Shown here: positions 9,558-19,418 of the stretch, piece after piece
How the letters are laid out: each line of letters opens with the position of its first letter
How positions within the stretch are numbered: the first letter of the stretch is position 1
Assembly (NCBI GenBank): GCA_963706385.1
Contig: OY970153.1
Location: 1 to 64,000, forward strand
Direction: 5' to 3'
DNA from: Poindextera sp963706385
GTDB lineage: Bacteria; Pseudomonadota; Alphaproteobacteria; Caulobacterales; Caulobacteraceae
Length of the DNA stretch: 64,000 bases
Translations under genes and position numbers: made by a program
The notes under the pieces: model-generated
Told to the model about the DNA's origin: nothing
The model's database searches: none
What the model saw: only the letters and a program-made list of their open reading frames with translations

Positions 9558-11366
9558 ATGAAACTTCGGACCCTCATGCTCGCCCTCGCCGGCGGCTGCG
9601 CGCTCTCCGCCCTGGCCGGCGCCGCCTTCGCCGATCCGCCGGGCCTGGTCGGCCGGATCAGCGACGTCGAAGGCGACGTCTCCTTCCTGCCGTCGGGCGA
9701 AGACGCCTGGACCTATGCGACCCGCAACTATCCGGTCGCGCCCGGGGAGTCGTTCTGGACCGGCGATTCAGGGCGCACGGAATTGCAGATCGGACCGGTG
9801 GAGGTCCGGCTCGACAGCGAGACCGAACTCGATGTGCTGGCCCTCGACTATGGACAGACGCGCTTTGGCCTGCCGCAGGGTTCGATGGACCTGAGGGTCT
9901 GGCAGGTTCCGCGCGGCGGCATTTCGATCGCCACCCCCGCCGGAGACGTGCGCATCGACCGCGAGGGCGTCTACCGCATCGATGTCGGCGCCAGCCAGGA
10001 CGAAGGCTACCCCCCCGTGGAAGTCACCGTGTTCGATGGCGAGGCGGCCGCGCCGGGCGCCGAGGGCTTCACCCTCGTGGATTCGGGCGCCTCGGCCCTG
10101 ATCTACGCCGGCGAGGAACCGGACATCGAAGATGCGCAGGACGCCTCGATCGACGATTGGGCCCGCATGCGCGAAGGCCAGGAACACTGGGACCGGCAGG
10201 CGGCCTTCTCGCCGTCGCTGACCGGGTACGAGGACCTCGAAGGTCAGGGCGATTTCGTCGATACGCCGGATTATGGAACGGTCTGGTTTCCGTACGATGT
10301 CCCGGCCGACTGGGCGCCGTATCGCTACGGCCACTGGGCCTCTGTCCAGCCGTGGGGTTGGACCTGGATCGACGACCAGCCCTGGGGTTTCGCGCCGTTC
10401 CACTATGGCCGCTGGGCGCAGATCAACGGCCGCTGGGCCTGGGTCCCCGGCCGCGCCGGGCGGGAACCTGTCTATGCGCCGGCCCTGGTCGCGTTCGTTG
10501 GCGGGCGGGGCTGGAGCATCGGCTTCGGCGCCGGCGGAGCCGGCGAGGCGGTGGGTTGGATTCCGCTGGCCCCGGACGAAGCCTATCGACCGAGCTACCC
10601 CGTCAGCCAAGACTACGAACGCCACATCAACGCCGGCCATGTCCGAGAGCTCCCGGGCGCCGGCGCCGCGATCAATGCGATCGTCGACGTCACGCAGTAT
10701 CGCAACGCCCGCGCGGCGACCGTGGTCCGCTCGGCCGCGTTCGCCGGCGGCGCGCCCATACAGCGCGCGGCCGCCCCGGTCCCGCTCGCCGTCCTGGCGC
10801 ACGCCCCGGTGACCACGGCGTCCACGGCGCCCGCGCCGACGCCGCAAGCCCGAAGCGGCGCCGCGATCCGCCCGGGCGCGGGCGTTGCGCATGGCGCGCC
10901 TTCGGGCGCCGCCCCGCCGCCTCGGCTGCAGGCGGTTCGCGCGGCCGTCGCGGCGCAACCAGCCGGGTCGACCAAGCCGCCGACGATCGCCGGCGCCAAG
11001 ATCACGCCCCACGTCAAACCGGCTCCGGGCGCGCCCGCGTTCGTCGCGCCGGCGCAGGTCAAGAACCCGGCGGTCCAAGGGCGCGGACCGGTCAAGCCGC
11101 CGGTTTACGCGCCGTCCGGCGGCGCCTACGCGCCCCGGGCGCCTCAGGGCGCGGCTCCCCTGGCGCACGGTGCGGTCAACCCGCCGCCGCGCGCGACCGT
11201 CGCCCCGCCGCCGGCTCCGCCAGCGCCGCAAGGCGCGCTTCAGGCGCGGCCCGGCGCGGTCAATCCGCCGCCGCCCGCGACGGTCCGCCCGCCGGCCAAA
11301 GCCCACGGGGGCGACAACAAGTCCGGCCCGCCGGCGAGCGAGTCCAGCCAGCCTCCAGCGCGATAG
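9558..11366 (+). CDS. Exported DUF6600/FecR-like protein with Trp-rich repeats and Pro/Ala-rich tail
   Basis: 602 aa. Signal peptide residues 1-25 (LAGAAFA cleavage region). Residues 28-160 resemble a FecR-like beta domain (GRISDVEGDVSFLP, GDVRIDREGVYRID). Residues about 235-330 hold repeated tryptophan motifs (YGHWASVQPWGWTW, YGRWAQINGRWAWVPG) typical of DUF6600. The last 200 residues are low-complexity Pro/Ala/Gly. RBS AAGGA precedes ATG 9558. Function is unknown; the architecture suggests an envelope-associated surface or matrix protein. Confidence 0.85.
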   Translation: MKLRTLMLALAGGCALSALAGAAFADPPGLVGRISDVEGDVSFLPSGEDAWTYATRNYPVAPGESFWTGDSGRTELQIGPVEVRLDSETELDVLALDYGQTRFGLPQGSMDLRVWQVPRGGISIATPAGDVRIDREGVYRIDVGASQDEGYPPVEVTVFDGEAAAPGAEGFTLVDSGASALIYAGEEPDIEDAQDASIDDWARMREGQEHWDRQAAFSPSLTGYEDLEGQGDFVDTPDYGTVWFPYDVPADWAPYRYGHWASVQPWGWTWIDDQPWGFAPFHYGRWAQINGRWAWVPGRAGREPVYAPALVAFVGGRGWSIGFGAGGAGEAVGWIPLAPDEAYRPSYPVSQDYERHINAGHVRELPGAGAAINAIVDVTQYRNARAATVVRSAAFAGGAPIQRAAAPVPLAVLAHAPVTTASTAPAPTPQARSGAAIRPGAGVAHGAPSGAAPPPRLQAVRAAVAAQPAGSTKPPTIAGAKITPHVKPAPGAPAFVAPAQVKNPAVQGRGPVKPPVYAPSGGAYAPRAPQGAAPLAHGAVNPPPRATVAPPPAPPAPQGALQARPGAVNPPPPATVRPPAKAHGGDNKSGPPASESSQPPAR

Positions 11367-11520
11367 CCAGGCCTCCTCGGGACAAGGGCCCCTGGGTCCC
11401 TTGACGCGCGGGCCGTTCGCTCGGCAAGTTCAAATGCGAAATCCCGCGGCGAGCCCGCGGTCAAAGTCCGGCCGATCCAACGGCCGGCGATCTGGAAACC
11501 AGGCGTTGGGTGAGGAAGCG

Positions 11521-13068
11521 ATGGCGGTCACGATTACCTTTGGCGATCGAACGGTGGAGCGCTCGGTGGTGGCCGACCGCGCGGCGCGGGCGGCGAGCGG
11601 CCTGGTGGCCGCGGGGGTGAGCCCCGGCGACGTGACCGCCATGGTGCTGCGGAACGACTTTCCCTTCCTCGAGGCCTCGGTCGCCGCCGGGCTGGTGGGG
11701 GCCTATGTCACGCCGGTCAACTGGCACAACACCGCCGAGGAGGCGGGCTATGTGCTGGCCGACTGCGGGGCCAAGGTGGTGGTGATCCACTCGGACCTGT
11801 TGCGCAAGCTGAAGGACGCCATGCCGAAGGACGCCCTGGTGCTCCAGGTCGAGACGCCGGCGGAGATCGTGGCCGACTACGCGATTCCCCCGGCCGACGC
11901 CGCGCCGGTCCCCGGGGTCTTGCTGTGGTCCGACTGGCTGGCGGGCTTTGCGCCGCGCGCCGACGCCGGCATCCCCGCGCCGGGATCGATGATCTACACC
12001 TCCGGCACCACCGGCCGGCCGAAGGGCGTGCGCCGCCAGCCGCCCAAGCCGGAACAGACCGAAGGCACGCAGAACATGCTGAACGCGGTCTGCGGCTTCG
12101 CCCCCTGGCTGGACCGGCCGGAGGAGATGCGGGTGCTGCTCTCCGGTCCGATCTACCACTCGACCCCGAACGCCTGGCTGGGGGTGTTCTACAACCTGGG
12201 CGCCAACGTCTTCGTCGCGACGAAGTTCGATCCCGAACAGATGCTGGCCAACGTCGAGCGCTACAAGATCACCCATCTGCTGGCGGTGCCGACCATGTTC
12301 GTGCGGCTGCTCAAGCTGCCCGAAGAGACGCGCCGCAAATACGACCTCTCCAGCCTGCGCTTCGTCATGCACGGCGCGGCGCCCTGCCCGGTCCACATCA
12401 AGCGCGCGATGATCGAATGGTGGGGGCCGGTGCTCCACGAGCACTATGGCGGCACCGAGACCGGCGCGGTGACCTATCTGGATTCCGAGCAGTGGCTGGC
12501 GCACCCGGGCTCCGTCGGCAAGCCGCTGGACAGCGTCCGGCTGATGGTGCTGGACGAGGCGGGCGCCGAGCTCGAGGCCGGCGGAACCGGCGAGGTCGTG
12601 GCCTGGCACCAGTATTACCCCGACTTCACCTACCACGGCGACGACGACAAGCGGCGGCGGGCACAGAAGCGGGACATGGTCAGCCTGGGCGACGTCGGCT
12701 ATCTCGACCAGGACGGTTTTCTGTACCTGTGCGGTCGGGCCTCGGACATGATCATCTCCGGCGGGGTGAACATCTATCCGGCCGAGATCGAGGCGGAGAT
12801 CCTCAAGCTGCCCGGCGTGGCCGACTGCGCGGTGTTCGGCATTCCCGACGAGGAATTCGGCGAGCAGGTCTGCGCGGTGATCCAGCCGAGGCCCGGCGTG
12901 ACGCTGGACGAGGGCGAGGTGCGCGCCGAGCTGCGCCGGACCCTGGCCGGCTACAAGGTTCCCCGCAAGATCGAGTTCAGCGACACCCTGCCGCGCGAGG
13001 ATTCCGGCAAGATCTTCAAGCGCAAGCTGCGCGAGCCCTATTGGGAGTCGGCCGGCCGCTCGATCTGA
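11521..13068 (+). CDS. Acyl-CoA synthetase (AMP-binding, ANL superfamily)
   Basis: 515 aa. Activates a carboxylic acid with ATP and CoA through an acyl-adenylate. The P-loop-like motif YTSGTTGRPKGV lies at about 160, YGGTETG at about 320, and the hinge and C-terminal motifs GDVGYLDQDGFLYL and SGGVNIYPAEIE follow; the catalytic C-terminal lysine is in DSGKIFKRKL. ATG 11521 has GAGGAA just upstream; the open frame extends 636 bp further only over the DUF6600 gene in another frame. Substrate not deducible; medium or long-chain or aromatic acids are possible. Confidence 0.9.
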   Translation: MAVTITFGDRTVERSVVADRAARAASGLVAAGVSPGDVTAMVLRNDFPFLEASVAAGLVGAYVTPVNWHNTAEEAGYVLADCGAKVVVIHSDLLRKLKDAMPKDALVLQVETPAEIVADYAIPPADAAPVPGVLLWSDWLAGFAPRADAGIPAPGSMIYTSGTTGRPKGVRRQPPKPEQTEGTQNMLNAVCGFAPWLDRPEEMRVLLSGPIYHSTPNAWLGVFYNLGANVFVATKFDPEQMLANVERYKITHLLAVPTMFVRLLKLPEETRRKYDLSSLRFVMHGAAPCPVHIKRAMIEWWGPVLHEHYGGTETGAVTYLDSEQWLAHPGSVGKPLDSVRLMVLDEAGAELEAGGTGEVVAWHQYYPDFTYHGDDDKRRRAQKRDMVSLGDVGYLDQDGFLYLCGRASDMIISGGVNIYPAEIEAEILKLPGVADCAVFGIPDEEFGEQVCAVIQPRPGVTLDEGEVRAELRRTLAGYKVPRKIEFSDTLPREDSGKIFKRKLREPYWESAGRSI

Positions 13069-13125
13069 GGCGCCGGGCGATCGTTCGGGCTCTCGCGCGG
13101 CGCGCGGGGGGCGGACGCCGACGAT

Positions 13126-13902
13126 CTAAAAGTTACGGTAAAATCGATCGCTCTCGATTGCGGCGAACATCGAATAGCCAAGTCCGGCCATGGTGCGGTC
13201 GAATTTTAGCGCCGCGTCGGGCCAAACCTCCACCTGGAGGACGCCGCGATTACCCGTGAGCAGCCCCCGCATGCCTGTTATGACCTCATGCTCGTATCCC
13301 TCGACGTCGATCTTCGCCACCACGACGCCGCCCCGCATGGGCTCCACGTCGTCGATGCGTACGGCGCGAACGATTTTCACCGTCTTGGCGGTGTCGCGAT
13401 CGAGACTGGCGACTTTGGACAGGTTCCGGCTTCGCTTGCCCGCCAGGTTGAACGCCAGGTCGCCGGGCGCGCTCGATGCGGCGGCCCCGACGACATCGAT
13501 GGCGCCCGTGAGGTCGTTGAGAAAAAGGTTGGCGTGCAACTGGGCCAGATTGCTCGGATCGGCCTCGACCGCCACGACGCGATCAAACAGTTTCGCCGCG
13601 TGCGCCCACAGGGAATAGACGCCCCAATGCGCGCCGATATCGAGAAACACGCGCCGGTCCCCCGAATCCGCGACGGTTTGGGCCGCCGCGAACAGCGTCC
13701 GCCGTTGAAGTTCCTCATACGATCCAAACGCCAGAAGATACCTGTCGATAATATCGTCTAAATCGAACAGGAGCAGAAACCCCATCCGTCTTGCGATGAA
13801 TTTCCGGCCGCGCGTCAGTAGATACCAAAAGCACCAAAAATCGCGCGTCCGTTTGCGGATATAGGGATACTTCAGCAGAAAACCGGGCGCGGTAATGGCC
13901 AT
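13126..13902 (-). CDS. FkbM family methyltransferase
   Basis: 258 aa SAM-dependent methyltransferase. Motif I (VFLDIGAHWGVYS) is at about 85-97, the acidic ribose-binding residue in VVAVEADPSN follows, and the FkbM signature KIDVEGYEHEVI is near 205. The start at 13902 is preceded by GGGGGAG. FkbM enzymes O-methylate sugars or natural products; there is no glycan cluster here, so the target is unknown. Codon use is slightly less GC-biased than in the neighbours, which could indicate transfer. Confidence 0.85.
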   Translation of the reverse strand: MAITAPGFLLKYPYIRKRTRDFWCFWYLLTRGRKFIARRMGFLLLFDLDDIIDRYLLAFGSYEELQRRTLFAAAQTVADSGDRRVFLDIGAHWGVYSLWAHAAKLFDRVVAVEADPSNLAQLHANLFLNDLTGAIDVVGAAASSAPGDLAFNLAGKRSRNLSKVASLDRDTAKTVKIVRAVRIDDVEPMRGGVVVAKIDVEGYEHEVITGMRGLLTGNRGVLQVEVWPDAALKFDRTMAGLGYSMFAAIESDRFYRNF

Positions 13903-14022
13903 GAGTTGCTCCCCCAAACGAGGTGCGCGAGCCGTCGCCACCCAATTCCTCCCCAACCACGGGAGAGGACCAAGCCGATGACCTAGACAGGCCAACCGTC
14001 CCCGGCAAGCGCCGGAGGCGAG

Positions 14023-15051
14023 TCAGGTCTCGACCGGGTAGCCGGCGTCTTTCCAGGCCTTCACGCCGCCGTCCAGGGCGGTGGCGCGCATGAAGCCGAG
14101 GTCGCGCAGGGTCGCCGCGGCCAGCGTCGAGATCTTGCCGAACTCGCAGCAGGTCACGATGCGCGTCGTCGGGTCCGGAATCGCCTCGTTCACCCGCAGC
14201 TCGAGCTGTCCGCGCGGCAGGTGCACGGCGCCGGGGATGTGGCCGGCCTTGAACGCGCCCTCCTCGCGCACGTCCAGCACCAACAGGGCGTTCGGCCGGC
14301 CCGAGAGCCGCCGCTGAAGCTCCTCCATGGCGATGAACGGCACCTCGGCCGAGGCTTCGGCGAGCATCTGGGCGACCGTCTTGCCGCCGGTCATGTTGGT
14401 GCGCAGCGCCTCGGTCAGGTGGGTCGGCGCGGCGAGGTTCAGCTCCCGCATCATCTGGGTGAAATCGGCGCGATCGCGTTTCTGCAGTCTTGGATTGTCG
14501 GCGATCTCCGCCCCGATGGTCGATTGGGTCCGGCCCTTGTAGTCGTGGCCGGGAAACACCAGCGTCGCCGGATCGAACTTGAGCAGCTTGCCGAACAGGC
14601 TGTCGTAAAGCTGGTCGGGATCGCCCGAGGGCAGATCGGTCCGGCCGGTGCCGCCGATCAACAGGGTGTCACCGGTGAACACGCGGTCCTCGACCGCCAC
14701 GCAGATCGAATCGCGGGTGTGCCCGGGCGTGTGGAGGATGCGGACCCGAAGGTTTCCCACCAGCAGCATGTCGTCGTCGTCGAGGCGCAGCCTGGCGTAG
14801 GGGGTGGGGCTCGCCGGATGCATCACCGTGGGCGCGCCGAATATCTCGCCGAGCTGTCTGGCGGCGGAGAAGTGGTCGGCGTGGGTGTGGGTGTCGATGA
14901 TGTAGCGGATGTGCAGGCCGTCGCGCGCGGCCAGGGCCTTGTAGCGGTCGATCTGGCTGATCTCCGGATCGATCAGCACCGCGCCCAGCGTGTCCGGGCA
15001 TCCGACTAGGTAGGACAGGCAGCCGCCGGTCACGACTTGCTCGAAGATCAT
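14023..15051 (-). CDS. MBL-fold hydrolase fused to rhodanese domain (persulfide dioxygenase-like)
   Basis: 342 aa. N-terminal metallo-beta-lactamase fold with THTHADHF at 54-61, later histidines in HTPGHTRDS and FPGHDYKG, and an ETHE1/Blh-like GTGRTDLPSGD segment. A C-terminal rhodanese domain (about 245-340) has VLDVREEGAFKAGHIPGA and an active-site cysteine in TCCEFGK at about 301-302. Such fusions oxidise glutathione persulfide and pass sulfur to thiols in sulfide detoxification. GGAGG stands 8 bp before ATG 15051; an ATG at 15066 is a less likely start. Confidence 0.9.
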   Translation of the reverse strand: MIFEQVVTGGCLSYLVGCPDTLGAVLIDPEISQIDRYKALAARDGLHIRYIIDTHTHADHFSAARQLGEIFGAPTVMHPASPTPYARLRLDDDDMLLVGNLRVRILHTPGHTRDSICVAVEDRVFTGDTLLIGGTGRTDLPSGDPDQLYDSLFGKLLKFDPATLVFPGHDYKGRTQSTIGAEIADNPRLQKRDRADFTQMMRELNLAAPTHLTEALRTNMTGGKTVAQMLAEASAEVPFIAMEELQRRLSGRPNALLVLDVREEGAFKAGHIPGAVHLPRGQLELRVNEAIPDPTTRIVTCCEFGKISTLAAATLRDLGFMRATALDGGVKAWKDAGYPVET

Positions 15052-15237
15052 GGCGGCGGCCTCCATCCAGGGTTTTCGAACCGGATTTCGCCCACTCCCG
15101 CCCGCCGGCGTCAAGCGCCGCGCGCGAGGCGAAAATGACCGGATAACGAGGCGTCTTGTCCGCGCCGCATTGCGCCCGCCGGCCGGCGGTGGGATGCACG
15201 GGCGGACGGTTGGCGTTCGACGACAGGGACCTGGGAC

Positions 15238-16779
15238 TTGGCGAGCATCGCGACCCCCGCGGAACCGGCGATCAACCGCGGCATGATCGCCGTCTCGGTC
15301 ATGGTCGCCGTGTTCATGACCATGCTCGATTCGACCATCGCCAACGTGGCGCTGCCGCACATGGCCGGCTCGATGTCGGCCTCGGCCGACCAGATCACCT
15401 GGGTTTTGACCTCCTACATCATCGCCTCGGCGATCATGACCCCGGTGACCGGCTGGCTGGCCGGGCGGCTGGGCGTCAAGCGGGTGTTCGTGATCACCAT
15501 CATCGGCTTCACCGCCGCCTCGGCCCTGTGCGGCGCGGCCCAGAGCCTGGAGCAGATCATCCTGTTCCGCGTGCTGCAGGGCATGTTCGGCGCGGCGATG
15601 GGCCCTTTGTCCCAGGCGGTGATGCTGGACACCTATCCGGTCGAGGAACGCGGGCAAGCCATGGCGATCTGGGGCATGGGCATCACCATGGCGCCGATTC
15701 TGGGTCCGGTGCTGGGCGGCTGGCTGACCGATGACTTCACCTGGCGCTGGGTGTTCTACATCAACCTGCCGGTCGGCGCGCTTTGCCTCTTGGGGGTGAT
15801 GACCTTCATCCCGGAGGACCGCGACACCCACAGGCTGCCGTTCGACATCATGGGCTTCACCCTGCTCAGCGTGGCCCTGGGCGCCTTCCAGTTGTTCCTC
15901 GACCGCGGCCAGAACAACGACTGGTTCGCCTCCGTCGAAACCGTCCTCGAAGCCTCGACCGCGGCGGTGGCCTTCATCCTGTTCGTCGTCCACTCGATGA
16001 CCGCCGAGCGGCCGTTCCTGCCGGTGGAGCTGTTGGGCGACCGCAATTTCGTCACCGCGACCGCGATGAACGTGTCGCTGGGGCTGTTGGTGTTCTCGGT
16101 GATGGCCTTCCTGCCGCCGATGCTGGAGAACCTGATGGGCTATCCGGTGACCACCACCGGCCTGGTCACCGCCCCGCGCGGCGTCGGCATCCTGATCTCG
16201 ATGTCGTTCATCGGCCGGCTGGTGGGGCGGGTGGACAACCGCGCGCTGATCATCGCCGGGCTCGCGCTGCTGGCGGCCTCCTACTACGGGATGAGCCATT
16301 TCTCGCTGGGGATGAACTGGGTGGTCATCGCCTCGACCGGCCTGTTGCAGGGGCTGGGCACCGGCTTTCTGTTCACCCCGATGACCGTGCTGGCCTTCGC
16401 CACGCTGAAGCCGTCGATGCGCGCCGACGGCGCCGGGGTGTTCGCCCTGGTGCGCAACCTAGGCAACAGCGCCGGCATCTCGATCATGCAGACCACCTTC
16501 ACCCGCACCGTCCAGGTGGTGCACAGCCGGCTGGTCGAGCCGCTGAGGCTCGACAATCCGATGGCCCGGGCGCCCTACCTCGCCCGGCCGTTCAGCCTGA
16601 CCAGCCATGCCGGGCTGGCGGCGCTGGACGGCGAGGTCACCCGCCAGGCGGCGATGGTCGCCTACATCGACATCTTCGATTTGATGTTTCTGGCCACCAT
16701 GGCGCTGATCCCCCTGGTGATGCTGATGCGCCCGCCGCGCGGCCCGCCGCCCGCGCCGGAGACGCCAATGGCCGATTAG
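15238..16779 (+). CDS. DHA2-family MFS multidrug efflux transporter (EmrB-like)
   Basis: 513 aa integral membrane protein with about 14 hydrophobic segments, the number typical of DHA2 drug:proton antiporters. Motif LDSTIANVALPHM in TM1, the loop 2-3 motif GRLGVKRVF, and the antiporter motif GPVLGGWLTD in TM5 are visible. The start is probably TTG at 15238; an internal ATG at 15283 would remove the short cytoplasmic N-terminus. No membrane-fusion partner is adjacent, so it may act in the inner membrane alone or with an unlinked HlyD protein. Confidence 0.9.
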   Translation: MASIATPAEPAINRGMIAVSVMVAVFMTMLDSTIANVALPHMAGSMSASADQITWVLTSYIIASAIMTPVTGWLAGRLGVKRVFVITIIGFTAASALCGAAQSLEQIILFRVLQGMFGAAMGPLSQAVMLDTYPVEERGQAMAIWGMGITMAPILGPVLGGWLTDDFTWRWVFYINLPVGALCLLGVMTFIPEDRDTHRLPFDIMGFTLLSVALGAFQLFLDRGQNNDWFASVETVLEASTAAVAFILFVVHSMTAERPFLPVELLGDRNFVTATAMNVSLGLLVFSVMAFLPPMLENLMGYPVTTTGLVTAPRGVGILISMSFIGRLVGRVDNRALIIAGLALLAASYYGMSHFSLGMNWVVIASTGLLQGLGTGFLFTPMTVLAFATLKPSMRADGAGVFALVRNLGNSAGISIMQTTFTRTVQVVHSRLVEPLRLDNPMARAPYLARPFSLTSHAGLAALDGEVTRQAAMVAYIDIFDLMFLATMALIPLVMLMRPPRGPPPAPETPMAD

Positions 16780-16782
16780 CCC

Positions 16783-18069
16783 CTACCCGATCCGGTCGCG
16801 CAGGGCGTACCACAGCATGCCCAGCACATAGAGCGGCCCGCGCAGGGCTGTCCCGCCGGGGAAGGCGCGCGGCTCGACGCCAGCGAACAGGTCGAAGCCT
16901 TCGCTCGCCCCGCCGATCGCCTCGGCCATCAGCTTGCCGGCCAGGGTCGAGAGGATCGCGCCCATGCCGGAATAGCCGTGCGCGAACAGCACCTCGCCCT
17001 CGCGCCCGACGTGGGGCAGGCGGCTGGAGGTCACCGACACCAGCCCGCCCCAGGCGTAGTCGATCCGCCGCCCGCGCAGGGTGGGGAACACCGCCTCCAG
17101 ATAGGGCCGCACGAAGCCGGCCATGTCGCGGGGCGGGGTGGGGGTGTAGCGCTCGCCGCCGCCGAACAGGATGCGGCCGTCGGCCGTGCGGCGATAGTAG
17201 TTGACCACGAACCGGCTGTCGGAGACGGCGACGTCGGTGGGGATCAGCGCCCCGGCCTCGGCCAGTGGCTCGGTGGCGACCACATAGTTGGCCACCGGCA
17301 TGATCCGCTCGTTCACCCGGTGCGACAGCCCGTTCAGCAGGGCGTCGCCGGCCAGCACCGCATGGCGCGCCCGCACCACACCGCCCATCGTGGCGATCCG
17401 CACCCGCCCGCCGGCCCGGTCCAGCGAGACCGCCGCGGACTGCTCGTGCAGCACCACGCCCGCGCCTTGCGCCGCCCGCGCCAGGCCCAGGGCGTAGTTG
17501 AGCGGGTGCAGGTGCCCGCCCAGCCGGTCGAGGATGCCGCCGTGGAAGGGGGTGTCGACCTGGGCGCGGGCCTCGCGCGCGTCCAGCAGATGCGCGTGCG
17601 GATAGGCCATCGCCGTGTTCAGGCAATTGACCTCGGCCGCGAAGCGCCGCTGGTCCGACGCCTTGACCGCGCCCAGCAGATGGCCGGTCAGGCGCAGGTC
17701 GCAGTCGATGGCGTGCTCGGCGATCAGACCCGCCACCAGCGCCCGCGCCTGCAGCGCCAGATCGAACAGCGCCTTGGCCCGCTCGCGGCCATACAGGGCG
17801 ACCAGCTCGACCGCGCCCTTGCGCAGGCCCGGGATGATCTGGCCGCCGTGGCGGCCCGAGGCGCCCCAGCCGATCCGTCCGCCCTCCAGCACCACGACCG
17901 ACAACCCCGCTTGGGCCGCGTGCAGCGCCGCCGAGAGCCCGGTGCAGCCGCCGCCGACCACCACCAGGTCCGTCTCGACCTCGCCAGCCAGGACCGGGTG
18001 GGGCGCGAACGGCGCGGCGGTGGCCGCATAGTAGGAGCCGGCCATGTTCAGCCCGGCGTTGAGCTCCAT
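16783..18069 (-). CDS. FAD-dependent oxidoreductase, PuuB-like (gamma-glutamylputrescine oxidase candidate)
   Basis: 428 aa DAO-family flavoprotein. FAD-binding motif DLVVVGGGCTGLSAALH at 34-50, ATG-like motif and substrate-side GWGASGRHGGQI, C-terminal second FAD contact HGYSGMGAIL. PuuB enzymes oxidise gamma-glutamylputrescine to the aldehyde. ATG 18069 lies 2 bp after the stop of the PuuA-like gene, with its ribosome site (GAAGG) inside that gene's last codons, so the two are co-transcribed and the ligase product is the likely substrate. Confidence 0.88.
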   Translation of the reverse strand: MELNAGLNMAGSYYAATAAPFAPHPVLAGEVETDLVVVGGGCTGLSAALHAAQAGLSVVVLEGGRIGWGASGRHGGQIIPGLRKGAVELVALYGRERAKALFDLALQARALVAGLIAEHAIDCDLRLTGHLLGAVKASDQRRFAAEVNCLNTAMAYPHAHLLDAREARAQVDTPFHGGILDRLGGHLHPLNYALGLARAAQGAGVVLHEQSAAVSLDRAGGRVRIATMGGVVRARHAVLAGDALLNGLSHRVNERIMPVANYVVATEPLAEAGALIPTDVAVSDSRFVVNYYRRTADGRILFGGGERYTPTPPRDMAGFVRPYLEAVFPTLRGRRIDYAWGGLVSVTSSRLPHVGREGEVLFAHGYSGMGAILSTLAGKLMAEAIGGASEGFDLFAGVEPRAFPGGTALRGPLYVLGMLWYALRDRIG

Positions 18070-18071
18070 GT

Positions 18072-19418
18072 TCAGACCTTCAGCAGCAGGTGGTCGCGCT
18101 CCCAGGAGCTGATCACCCCCTGGAAGGCCTCCAGCTCCGCCTCCTTGATCCGGACGAAGGCGCGGAAGAAGGCCGGGCCCAACAGCTCGCGCACCGGCTG
18201 GCAGGCCTTGAGGCGCTCCAGCGCCTCTTCCAGCGTGCGCGGCAAGGTGCGGGGCTGGTGATAGGCGTTGCCGGTGGTCTGGGCCGAGGGCTCGGCCCGC
18301 TCGCTCACGCCGAGGTAGCCGCAGATCAGGGTCGCGGCCAGCGCCAGATAGGGGCTGGCGTCGGCGCCGGGCAGGCGGTTCTCGATCCGGCGGTTGCTTC
18401 GATCCGAGATCGGCGCGCGCAGGCCGCATGAGCGGTTGTCATAGCCCCATTGCACGTTGATCGGCGCCGAATGGCTCGGCCGCATGCGGCGGAACGAGTT
18501 GACGTTGGGCGCCAGGAGCGGGGTGACCTCGGGCAGGTATTTCTGCAAGCCGCCGACGAAATGGCGGAACATCGCGCTGTCCGCGCCGGCGGCGTCGGCG
18601 AACAGGTTCTCGCCCGAGGCCTCGTCGACCACCGAGACGTGCAGGTGCATGGCGCTGCCGGGCTGGTGCTCCATCGGCTTGGCCATGAAGGTGGCGTAGA
18701 CCCCGTGCTGCAACGCGACCTGGCGCACGATGCGCTTGAACACCAGGACCTGGTCGGCCAGCCGCACCGGATCGCCGTGCAGGAAGTTGATCTCCAGCTG
18801 GGCGGTGCCGGACTCGTGGATCATGGTGTCGAGGCTCAGCGCCGCGGTCTCGGCGTATTCGTAGATCGTCTCGATCAGGTCCTCGTATTCGGTGATGGCT
18901 TCCAGCCCATAGGGCTGCGGCGAGGTCTCGGCCCGGCCCGAGCGGCCGGCCGGCGGGGTCAGCGGCAGGTCCGGGTCGGGGTTCAGCGCGGTCAGGTAGA
19001 ATTCCAACTCGGGCGCGATCACCGGCCGCCAGCCGCGCGCGGCGTAGAGCGCCACCACCGCCTTCAGCACCTGGCGCGGCGAGGAGGCCCAGGGCGAGCC
19101 ATCGGGGTGCAGGGCGTCGGCGAACACATAGGCGGTCGGGGTCTTGAAGCCGGGCGCCACGCACAGGGTGGCGGGATCCGGCCGCAGCACCATGTCGGGA
19201 TCCTGGTAGGCCTCGTCATCGCCGTCGCCGTCGGCGTATTCGCCGGTCACCGTCACCGCGAACACGCTGGAGGGCAGGCGCAGCGAGCCCTCGCGAACGG
19301 ACTGCAGCAGCTTGGCCGCCGGCAGCACCTTGCCGCGCAACACCCCGTTCATGTCGGGGATCAGGCATTCGACCTCGCCGATGCCCCGGCGTTCGATCCA
19401 GGTCTTCAGGTCGGACAT
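18072..19418 (-). CDS. Glutamine synthetase family protein, PuuA-like (candidate 2)
   Basis: 448 aa ligase with the full set of GS motifs: ELEFYL, HESGTAQLEI, PGSAMHLHVS, WGYDNRSCGLR, NRRIENRLPGADASPYLA. No adenylylation tyrosine loop is seen. ATG 19418 has AGGGG upstream; a longer open frame to 19493 is unconserved. It heads a two-gene operon with the PuuB-like oxidase. A palindrome-like operator (TGTGATCGCA) sits 34 bp upstream and a GntR-family regulator is divergent. The polyamine assignment rests on this context; the exact amine is unknown. Confidence 0.9.
   Translation of the reverse strand: MSDLKTWIERRGIGEVECLIPDMNGVLRGKVLPAAKLLQSVREGSLRLPSSVFAVTVTGEYADGDGDDEAYQDPDMVLRPDPATLCVAPGFKTPTAYVFADALHPDGSPWASSPRQVLKAVVALYAARGWRPVIAPELEFYLTALNPDPDLPLTPPAGRSGRAETSPQPYGLEAITEYEDLIETIYEYAETAALSLDTMIHESGTAQLEINFLHGDPVRLADQVLVFKRIVRQVALQHGVYATFMAKPMEHQPGSAMHLHVSVVDEASGENLFADAAGADSAMFRHFVGGLQKYLPEVTPLLAPNVNSFRRMRPSHSAPINVQWGYDNRSCGLRAPISDRSNRRIENRLPGADASPYLALAATLICGYLGVSERAEPSAQTTGNAYHQPRTLPRTLEEALERLKACQPVRELLGPAFFRAFVRIKEAELEAFQGVISSWERDHLLLKV

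Noticed and set aside
11379..11401. Terminator after the DUF6600 gene
   Set aside because: GGGAC/GTCCC stem is short and imperfect with no T-run.
15052..16299. 416-residue N-terminal extension of the MBL-rhodanese frame
   Set aside because: His/Arg/Gly-rich antisense of the MFS gene; a proper ribosome site and family start exist at 15051.
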